Source of the DNA: Bicyclus anynana
Taxonomy: Eukaryota; Arthropoda; Insecta; Lepidoptera; Nymphalidae
Length of the DNA stretch: 64,000 nucleotides
Reading direction: 5' to 3'
NCBI RefSeq assembly: GCF_947172395.1
Contig: NC_069093.1
Span: 3,011,561-3,075,560, forward strand
Each line of letters begins with the position of its first letter. Position 1 is the first letter of the stretch. A program made the translations under genes and the position numbers. Below the pieces are notes generated by a model, which did no database searches, was not told the origin of the DNA, and saw nothing but the letters and a program-made list of their open reading frames with translations. Positions 57,201-64,000 of this stretch are shown here, in pieces.

Positions 57201-59317
57201 AGCTTTTATATAACCAAATACACTAGTTTTTGTTTTATTTAAAAATACCAAATAGTTATGATTTCACATGCATTCAAAGTTCGCATAAATATTGACTCCC
57301 GCTAACGGTCGCGATATTGTACGTGACGTCATCGTACAACTCTTACCCGACCCGTTCAGGCAATTTCGTATTTACGAGCCTAATGGCCCTTATATTAATT
57401 TACTCTCTGACTAATGGCTAACCATTAGTACGTCAGTAGCTAAGGCAAAAGTACGGAATTGCCTGAACAAGCCGTGCAAATGTTGTACGATGACGTCACG
57501 CACATTAAACGCGGGCTGGTGCCGCGCGCACACTTTAAAATTTCATATCTTGAGAACTAATTAACGTATCAAAATAATTCTTTCGCGAGATTTTTTTATT
57601 TTCAACGGAGAATAGAGAATTCATTCATTCTCCATTATCAATTTTTTTTCCATTATTTAATTTTCCAGAAGCCATTCAAATGAAAAGCCGTACGAATGCC
57701 CCGACTGCGGCAAGCGGTTCATCTCCGCCACTGTAATGAAGAACCACCAGATGATACACAGTGACGTCAGGAACTACCCCTGTGACCTTTGCGATATGGC
57801 CTTCAAGAAACCTGGGTAAGTTGGAAAAACAAGTTCTCCCCAAACATGATAATATATAAAAATAAGTCGGGTTTTCCTTCCTGACGCTATAACTCCAGAA
57901 CGCACGAACCGATTTCCACGGTTTTGCATTCGTTGGAAAGGTCTCGGGCTCCGTGAGGTTTATAGTTTATATATATGAGGTTTATATAGGAAAATTCAGG
58001 AAAAGTTCAACTTAGGGTAGGGGTAGGGGTAGTTGAAAGTTTACATCTAGTTTCAGGCGGACGAAGTCGCGGGCGTCCGCTAGTTGTATATAAGAATGCC
58101 AGTGGCCTTACCTATTTTTATAGTCATAACAATTTTAATGCAAGGAGAAGAAACTATTTCCTAATCTGGGAAAATCAGAAAAATAGTGCACTGAGTTCAA
58201 AAAGTTTTAGATCATATTGCTAATGCACGCCATTGACGATCAATTATTATTCTCACGTTTCTGCAGCACCCACGACTATAACTGATCGTGTATTGGTCAC
58301 TGCGTGCATGACGGCTCATTCACCGATTGAGACACGTGATATTTAATTTCTTAAAATGCACACAACTGAAAAGTTGGAGTTGCATGCATGGATTCGAACC
58401 CACACCCTCCAGAATCGGAGGCAGAGGTCATATCCACTGGGCTATCACGGCTTTTTGGTCTTCACAGTTTAAATACAAGTTTGGAAAAATTTATCTATCG
58501 AGTTATATAGCACAAACACGTTTCTAAACCCATAAAAATAAAGTCATACAGCCTATAATTCAACTTGCTAGACACATGACCATTTATGTTATGCAGCTGG
58601 TGTGTTTAATTAATTTCTATAAAACTGTTGGGTTTGAAGTTAAACTTTAAATATGATACAATAAAAACAGGTCATCCGTCACTGTAGCAAGCAAACCTTT
58701 TAATTTTATCTTTATCGAGTCTTACGCTCTGAGGTATATTTGAAAATGCCATCTTGAATTTAGAATGACGTCACTTATGACGTAATATCTTAACAATATT
58801 TTAGATCAATCATTTTGGGGTTGTCCCCGAATATTTCGCATCACTAACACAACAATACAGTTGTATTACGATGCGAAACAATTTCATAACAGTCATAACA
58901 TAAAGTCGATAACAGTTTGACGACGTAACTTTTGCAGCGTGCTGACATCTAAATTAAGTGGTCAAGCTGTTATCGATTTTATGTTTTGACTGTTATGAAA
59001 TTGTTTCGCATCACTAATACAACTGTCAGTTGAAACGTCACAGGGATCATCATTCGGCGTGCGAAAAATAAGCTTAACATTGTAAATTAAGTAAAAACTT
59101 GTAAAAAAAGCAGACCCTTCCAATGTACTGGACATTTGTCCGCAGGTACCTCCGTATCCACATGATAAGTCACACGAAGGAGAAGCGCTACTCCTGCTCA
59201 TACTGCGACATGCCCTTCGGTCGCTCCGACCACCGCGCGCGCCACGAGCGCACCGCGCACCAACGACCCTTCATACAGAGTCAGACCAACGCACTGACGC
59301 AACCTGGCCTGCAGTGA
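51273..59317 (+). CDS. ZAD-C2H2 zinc-finger protein, paralogue B
   Basis: Tandem duplicate of the preceding gene with the same seven-exon plan. Exons: 51273-51404, 52229-52577, 52967-53239, 54072-54270, 56637-56726, 57669-57815, 59146-59317; total 1362 nt, 453 residues. Exons 4, 5 and 6 have exactly the paralogue lengths (199, 90 and 147 bp). ZAD Cys pairs are C7/C10 and C56/C59. Nine fingers follow: CEECGKTVVNLFEHMKLH, CKVCDKTF, CDECGKDV, CVPCGRRF, CDMCDKDF, CQICPKRF, CPDCGKRF, CDLCDMAF, CSYCDMPF, each with its His pair. Exon 4 ends at a donor (54271) that starts a tandem array of donor copies. Intron 5 begins with GC, not GT. The stop is followed by an AATAAA at 59381. Role is inferred only from domain class. 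Confidence 0.9.
52612..52785 (-). mobile_element. GC-ended retroposon remnant with CCTACCCCTA run
   Basis: ACTAGCGGACCCATTTAAGC followed by about 100 bp of CCTACCCCTA/CCTACCTCTA repeats, in intron 2 of gene B, 35 bp after the donor. Confidence 0.7.
53414..53625 (+). mobile_element. SINE family 2, diverged headless copy
   Basis: ATCCCCAGCTGGACCTATT, CGTGGCTAGTTACCTCCC, GTGTTCCGGTATGATG, ending GCTAACTTG. Confidence 0.8.
53796..53955. repeat. Degenerate tandem repeat of AATATTTCATCA motifs
   Basis: Repeats of ATTGGTATTGAATGCGATAT and AAAATGCAATATTTCA(T/C) in the intron before gene B exon 4. Short, AT-rich and non-coding. Confidence 0.75.
54199..54706 (+). repeat. 86-bp tandem array of a zinc-finger exon end plus splice donor
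   Basis: Six copies of the last ~65 bp of exon 4 plus the first bases of the intron. The donors (AA then GTAAG) are at 54271, 54357, 54443, 54529, 54615 and 54701, exactly 86 bp apart. Copies differ at a few sites (for example CCGGCACAAC, CCGCCACAAC and CCACCACAAC). The unit covers most of finger 5 (CDMCDKDF to the first zinc-binding His region). Passing the first donor reads AAG TAA, an immediate stop, so only the first donor gives a full protein. The final copy continues as GTAAGC, probably the original intron. Confidence 0.93.
54760..55251. mobile_element. Non-autonomous hAT element with GTTAA-rich ends and 8-bp target duplication
   Basis: Perfect 12-bp ends CATAGCTGGGCA/TGCCCAGCTATG; target duplication GTAAATTA at 54752-54759 and 55252-55259. 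Outer 150 bp at each side are packed with GTTAAC and CGTTAAT motifs. No transposase. Confidence 0.93.
55289..55643 (+). mobile_element. GC-ended retroposon flanked by a 32-bp target duplication
   Basis: The 32 bp at 55257-55288 recur exactly at 55644-55675. The element between ends AGTCGCGGGCGTCCGCTAG. It holds two similar halves (GTTTGTTACTCT, CACATAGGCTAC, AAAATCCATGGTT). It inserted almost at the edge of the preceding hAT element. Confidence 0.9.
56968..57160. mobile_element. Small foldback MITE (copy 2)
   Basis: Ends TATAGCTTGGCAACTTCGTT and inverted AACAAACTTGCAAGACTATA; related to 6437-6573. Confidence 0.7.
57320..57511. mobile_element. Foldback element with GTGACGTCATCGTACAAC ends
   Basis: GTACGTGACGTCATCGTACA on the left and TGTACGATGACGTCACGCAC on the right; an inner pair of arms is CAGGCAATTTCGTA and TACGGAATTGCCTG. 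Both arms carry TGACGTCA, a CRE-like palindrome. Confidence 0.8.
57850..58087 (+). mobile_element. GC-ended retroposon copy
   Basis: AAAAATAAGTCGGGTTTTCC to GTCGCGGGCGTCCGCTAG with a short GTAGGGGTAGGGGTAG run. Nearly identical body to 7080-7287. Confidence 0.87.
58325..58460 (-). mobile_element. SINE family 1, head portion
   Basis: Sense strand carries AGCCGTGATAGCCCAGTGG and GGGTGTGGGTTCGAATCC, a good box B. Body truncated. Confidence 0.85.
58682..59040. mobile_element. Foldback element with duplicated flank, copy 1
   Basis: 58682-58932 recurs at 59531-59790. In this copy the arm at 58860-58924 is followed by its imperfect complement at 58957-59024 (core GCGAAACAATTTCATAACAG), a hairpin of about 65 bp per arm, 106 bp before the last exon of gene B. 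Confidence 0.8.
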
Positions 59318-60350
59318 CCAACAGCGCACCTTCAACGGTCTCAAAAACACGCACTGATAAAAACGAGCCTGCAGTGACGCAATAAACGCACCGTACGCCT
59401 ATTGTAACTAACGCAACCTGTCTTTCAGTGACAACTTGAACTGGCCAGAAACCGGTATCAGTAACAGGTATCAGCATAACTTCATAGTGTCAGATAACGC
59501 CTAGCATAGGTTGTACGTCAATGACATGTCTGTAGCAAGCAAACCTTTTAATTTATCATTATCTTTATCGAATCTTACTCTCTGAGGTATATTTGAAAAT
59601 GCCATCTTGAATTTAGAATGACGTCACTAAACCATATATTGTAATCTTAACAATATTTTAGATCAATCATTGTGGGATTGTACCCGAACATTTCGCATCA
59701 CTAACACAACAATACAGTTGTATTAGTGATGCGAAACAATTTCATAACAGTCATAACATAAAGTCGATAACAGCTTGACGACGTAACTTGTCGTCAAGCT
59801 GTTATCGACATGTCTCGTCGAGAGAATATTGTCGATGAATACAAAAGAGAAAATGTAACACAATGAAGAAAATTTTCGCGTGGCGCGCATCTCAGGCTAT
59901 CTGAGGCGAACTCTAAAGCGCTTAGTCAACTATAAAGCGCGTGTTAGTTATACCTTCAAACAAGTTGGTGGAATTTTACATCGTTTAGCAAATGCGACTC
60001 TGCATCTGCTGCTGCATCATTGTTTATGGAATATGGACCAAAATCCTTAAAAAATCTAAAAAATAAATAGAAAATTGTATAGTTATTTTTTTGTCTAATT
60101 ATTATTGTATTTATATTTGTTTACGTTGTTAAAATATTTTATATTGTAAGTTATGAAATTAAATGTCTATGGTATATAAAATGTTTTATTTTGACACGAC
60201 TTTCCAAGGAGTATATAATTATATATAAACAAAGTTTCTTTGCCCTCTGATAAAAGAAGATACCAAGCTGCAATTGTATAGATATTGTCCAAAAAATACT
60301 AAAACTAATAATATTTCTGTAAAAGCATGGAAATTAGGGTTACAGAGTAT
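59318..60350. other. Region between convergent gene B and Ccdc40
   Basis: AATAAA at 59381 is a possible poly(A) signal for gene B; TTTATT at 60185 (AATAAA on the - strand) is one for Ccdc40. Besides the foldback copy at 59531 the DNA is AT-rich and unassigned. Confidence 0.6.
59531..59815. mobile_element. Foldback element, copy 2
   Basis: Direct repeat of 58682-58932 in the 3' region of gene B, with internal hairpins GCATCACTAACACAAC/GTTGTATTAGTGATGC and GTCGATAACAGCTTGACGAC with its complement at 59789-59809. Confidence 0.8.
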
Positions 60351-63300
60351 TCATTCTTCCGCAGGTTTGTCGCTTTCATCGTATTCCAGTTTCTCAGGAA
60401 TATGATCTGAGGCACAAGTGCATTCTACTGGGCACCCACACCTACATGCTTTCTGTTCTTCACACAGACAATCATCTTCGTAGAATCTAGGCGAGCCCTC
60501 CGGAGAATGTATGTTCAAGGTGTTAGTTATCATTTCCAATTGGTCACTCAGATACGGATACTCGTGGAACAGTTTTTGCACGACGCTGTTGAGACGCTCG
60601 TTGAGTGCGAGCGCTTGGTTGTACTCCTCCAGTACGGCCGCCTTCGACTTCTTTACTCGGACAGATTGTCGCTTGATGGCTGTGGCCAATTCGCTGCCGA
60701 CGCGTTGGCTGCGTACCACGCGTTCGAGAAGCTGGAAACCATGTTTAATTAGGGCTACTGTAAATTGAGAGCCATGGACTGTTAGTCTGTGGTAAAAGCC
60801 ACGGAACCGATACTGCTTACATGGTTCAACTACTTAATAGAGTCTGTCTACCTCGATATAAGCAGTAATAGTGTCCACTACAAAAATCTGACTTCAAATG
60901 TGTTTGGGATGATCAGTTAATTTAAACAAAGTAGGAATAGGTACTTATGAACTTTGAATAACAAATAATTATATCAAGTATTTTCATATCAAAGTAGATA
61001 TGCTGTTCCAAATCGCGATGAAAAACTTATATTTGGATGATTTGACAGTTTTTAAGGTTTCCAAGGTTTTGAATCTAGACTCTCCCACTAAGGTATCAAC
61101 AATAATCAACAAATAATTGAATTACCCATTTCTTCTGTTTCTCAGCTTCGCGGCACTCGCTTAACAGGGTGGCAACATTTTCTTCCAAGTGTGAGTTGGC
61201 GGCGCTTGTGTTGGCTACCTCATGCTCCAGTCTCTCTTGCTCTTTCTGCAATTGCTCCATGTGATTCTTCGCTTCAGTTAAATCCTAGAATGACAAACAA
61301 CCTTGATTTTACATAGGTATAATGACGGACATCTTCTATAAGACGTCTGATCATCGTCAAAACAAAACACTATTAAAAATTAATAAAAAAAAACAACCCT
61401 CCCGCTGCGGGACATTTTGAGGTCCAAGCAACAGGAGGAGGCCAGGGCTCCAGAGTGAGGAACCGCCTCATAATATGCACCGTCTCAAGAATCAAGTGTC
61501 GGACTCTTGATCCAACAGTTAAGCGAAAGCTTCTCAAGGTTTGGTCGAAGCTTTTTGCTATAAAACCATTGACTGAAACAACTATCGGAACAATAACAGT
61601 TGACTCAACATTCCACAACTCCGCCCGCAACTACAGACGGAGCCCTGGGTGGAACCTTAATGGCACTTTTAAAAAGTCTCAGTTTTAGTCACATCAAAAG
61701 TTTGACGACCTCTCTGATGCAGTTGGTAGTGCCGTGGTGCCCAGCGCGGGTTAATTTACGGTTTTATTTTTTCATGTGACTCAGGTTTGGTCGGGTTGTG
61801 GCTACCACCTTACTGGCAATGACGTACCAACAAGCGATTAAGAGTTCCGGTACTGTGGTGCATAGAAACCGTCAAAGGTATAGATGGGTAGAATAAACTT
61901 GTTCCTCTTCCAAGTAAGCCCACTTCCACCATAGGGAGGGGGGATTGTAGATACGCCAATGGCTTCCACCTTAGGCTACATCAGGTGAGATCGTTGCTAA
62001 CATGTCGTCGAACTAAAGAAAATACCTTAGTAACTCTAGCAACATCGGACTTCGCCAGCCTCAGTTTGTGATGGTAAGTAGACTGTGCCGTCGTATGGGA
62101 AGACCCGTGCGCCTTCTCTATTGCGGCTGCGGCTCTGTTCTTCTCCATAGCCGTCTCTCGACGAGTTACGTATAAAGCCAAATCGTCAGCTAACTTCTCA
62201 CCAGTTTTGCGGAGTTGTTCGCGACGAACCTGATTAGTCAAATGTTAGTTTACTGCTACAATTTTGAGTATAAAATTATAGACAATTTTAAGGCACTCGT
62301 AGGTAATCATTTTAATAATTTTGATACTTTGATGTACCTTTTCATTGGCACGAAAATAACCATCGAATGAAAGCAACATTTTGCAGTGCCTAAGACTGGT
62401 TCCCTATAAATATATACAAAGACTGTAGGTACTTACCTCCATCCTATGAATCTCAGCTCGCATCTGACCAATCTCACCGGCCGCAGACTTGGCGTTTTGT
62501 ATATTCCTCTTCAGATCCACCGCTAAAATGCCCTTCCGTTGCCAAATAAGCGCTTCTCGCTGAGCTTTCTCCAGTTCTTGCGTCAGGTTCAATTTTTCCT
62601 TTTCGTAAGCTTCGATGTCTTCTTCCAACTGAATTATGTCACTTTCAGCATCCTGATAAAAATGTCCTAGATTAAAATTTTTGGATATATGTTGGTGATG
62701 CATTAAGCATATCACGAGGTGTCTTTTAACGCATATACTACAAATCTACTACAACGAATGAGTGATAATTGATATTTCAATTACGCCGCTATTGATTTTT
62801 CTCTCGAAAATTTTCTCTTTCTTTCTTACGTGGCACCTTTCCTAGGCCACCTGGACAACTGTATCCTAAATGGCTTTTGTCGATTCTTAATAAGTCCCGT
62901 GTCCCGTCACTCAAGTCGAAACCACGTACATGCGTCCAGTGTTGAGTTCTTCACCATTTATATAAATATCACAATCATGACAAGTAGCTTGAACTTCAAA
63001 TTATATACGGACCTTAATTAGGGTCCAGCTAACAGATAATGAGAGGACGTATTTCTATGAAAACGTGAACATGAACGAGGTTAGGCTCATATCAGGACCA
63101 CAATCCATAGCAACGAGGATCGACTGTAGAGAGAGAGAGTGAGAGTTAGGGTCCGGCGTATTCGGTCATGTCACCTTACCTTCAGGTTAGCGGTATACTC
63201 GTGTGTGACAGCAAGGTTGGCCCTCTGAGCGACGTGGTTCCGATCGGCGGCCTCCTTGCGCGTTCGCTCCAACACCTCGAGGCGTCCGCGCAGGTCTCGC

Positions 63301-64000
63301 ATAAAGCGGTCCACTCGCGTTCGCTCTTGCTCTATACGTTCGCTCTCCGATTGTATACGCATTGTTTTCTGCTCGCAGATTTGTATTTCTGTTAAAAATA
63401 ATTATTATTAACTTTTTTTTATTACTTTATCATCATCTACCCCCGTCTTAATATTTTGCATCACTAATGCGGGTTGTTAGGTATTAGGGCAAATTATCAA
63501 ATGTTAATGATAACGTGCATTTCGATCTTCCCCGGAGTTAGGAAGTCGGTGGTGTTGTGTACCAGTGTTACCACTGAAAAAAAATCCGGCTCGTGTCCCA
63601 AAGCCACATCCTGTCCTAGACTGATGAGACAGTTATTTTATTCCTTGGTCATTCTATTCATTCATATGTATAGATTATGAAAGCGAAAGCGAAAGGTCAT
63701 CACGAAATATCGAATACCGCTTGACGTACAAAGTTGAAATTTGGCAGGGAGGTAGCTTATAGTAAACCATTAATATGGGCAAGATTGCAGGCAGAAGAGG
63801 AGTAGAAAAAAGGAAGAAGTCCTGGTTACGAAACGTAAGGCAGTGGCATAAAGACTGTCGGAGATCTTTTTCGCCTAGCCACGGACAAGGAGAAGTTTAG
63901 AAAGCTGACCGCCAACCTTCAGTAATGGAGAGGCACTTTAAGAGCAGAAGTCGCGGGTGTCCGCTAGTACTTACGTTTATTGATAAGGTTGATATCAGCA
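60351..64000 (-). CDS. Ccdc40: CCDC40 (FAP172) homologue, C-terminal part
   Basis: Coiled-coil protein which, with CCDC39, forms the 96-nm axonemal ruler and is needed for inner dynein arms and the nexin-dynein complex. Exons, transcription order (- strand): 64000-63975 (partial), 63388-63180, 62652-62437, 62229-62026, 61284-61126, 60731-60351; all phases match, giving about 397 C-terminal residues of a protein that is roughly 1100 long in vertebrates. Recognition rests on ALIWQRKG, GEIGQMRAEIHRME, LALYVTRRETA, the YHHKL block and FHEYPYLSDQLEMI, which match the order in vertebrate CCDC40. Nearly all is heptad-rich Glu/Lys/Arg/Leu. The tail is a Cys cluster (CLCEEQKACRCGCPVECTC) not recalled from vertebrate CCDC40. 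The 5' part lies beyond the right edge. The gene converges on zinc-finger gene B. Confidence 0.87.
61760..61990 (+). mobile_element. SINE family 2, strongly diverged headless copy
   Basis: GTGGCTACCACCTTACTGGC, AGTTCCGGTACTGTGG, GTAAGCCCACTTCCACC and CATCAGGTGAGATCG retain the order of the family body. It lies in a Ccdc40 intron. Confidence 0.7.
63700..63970 (+). mobile_element. LINE fragment fused to a GC-ended retroposon terminus
   Basis: 63768-63935 encodes GKIAGRRGVEKRKKSWLRNV and a KADRQP tail, a block seen at the C-terminus of lepidopteran RTE-type LINEs. It ends GAAGTCGCGGGTGTCCGCTAG, next to the donor of the Ccdc40 exon at 63975. Confidence 0.65.

Larger units (their letters stand above)
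56727..57668 (+). other. GC-AG intron of ZAD zinc-finger gene B
   Basis: The 90-bp exon ends TTTAAG and is followed by GCAAGT; the paralogous exon in gene A ends at the same place with GTAAGT. The acceptor is TTTTCCAG at 57661-57668. GC-AG introns are a known minor class recognised by U1/U2 when the rest of the donor is consensus, as here. The intron also carries two foldback elements (56968-57160 and 57320-57511). Confidence 0.8.

Noticed and set aside
60507..60768. Two frames on the + strand opposite the last Ccdc40 exon
   Set aside because: They are shadows of the conserved - strand coding exon.

Overview
The window is nuclear DNA of an insect, most likely a moth or butterfly (Lepidoptera). 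The reasons are insect-type proteins split into short GC-rich exons within AT-rich introns, and a dense load of tRNA-derived SINEs, RTE-type LINE tails, retroposons with a GC-rich end, MITEs and a Penelope-like element of the kind common in lepidopteran genomes. The species cannot be named from the sequence.

Layout. (1) About 597-29992, + strand: 24 coding exons of lethal(2) giant larvae, the cortical polarity tumour suppressor. The first coding exon lies to the left of the window; all splice phases join into 1076 codons plus a stop. Its introns hold many transposon fragments, and the exon at 18577-18717 is followed by a tandem array of copies of itself. (2) 29993-35821: intergenic DNA with a Harbinger-like MITE just after the l(2)gl stop, a local tandem duplication, a full SINE and a retroposon copy. 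(3) 35822-49458 and 51273-59317, both + strand: two tandem paralogues encoding ZAD-C2H2 zinc-finger proteins (447 and 453 codons) with the same seven-exon plan and matching phases. Gene A carries a 5.3-kb inverted Penelope-like array with a 13-bp target duplication and a hAT MITE. Gene B carries an 86-bp tandem array of one exon end, a hAT MITE and a retroposon with a 32-bp target duplication. (4) 60351-64000, - strand: the C-terminal exons of CCDC40, a coiled-coil axonemal assembly factor. It converges on gene B and runs off the right edge.

The genes are not an operon and show no shared pathway: one acts at the cell cortex, two are probable DNA-binding regulators and one is ciliary or sperm-flagellar. 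The most unusual things are the two tandem arrays that duplicate an exon end with its splice donor in unrelated genes, the hammerhead-ribozyme-like motif in the Penelope repeats, the perfect 88-bp palindrome joining two SINEs, and transposons with intact target duplications that reveal their class. Splice sites were placed by eye from GT-AG signals, phase continuity and similarity to known family members recalled from general knowledge; no alignment or search was run.
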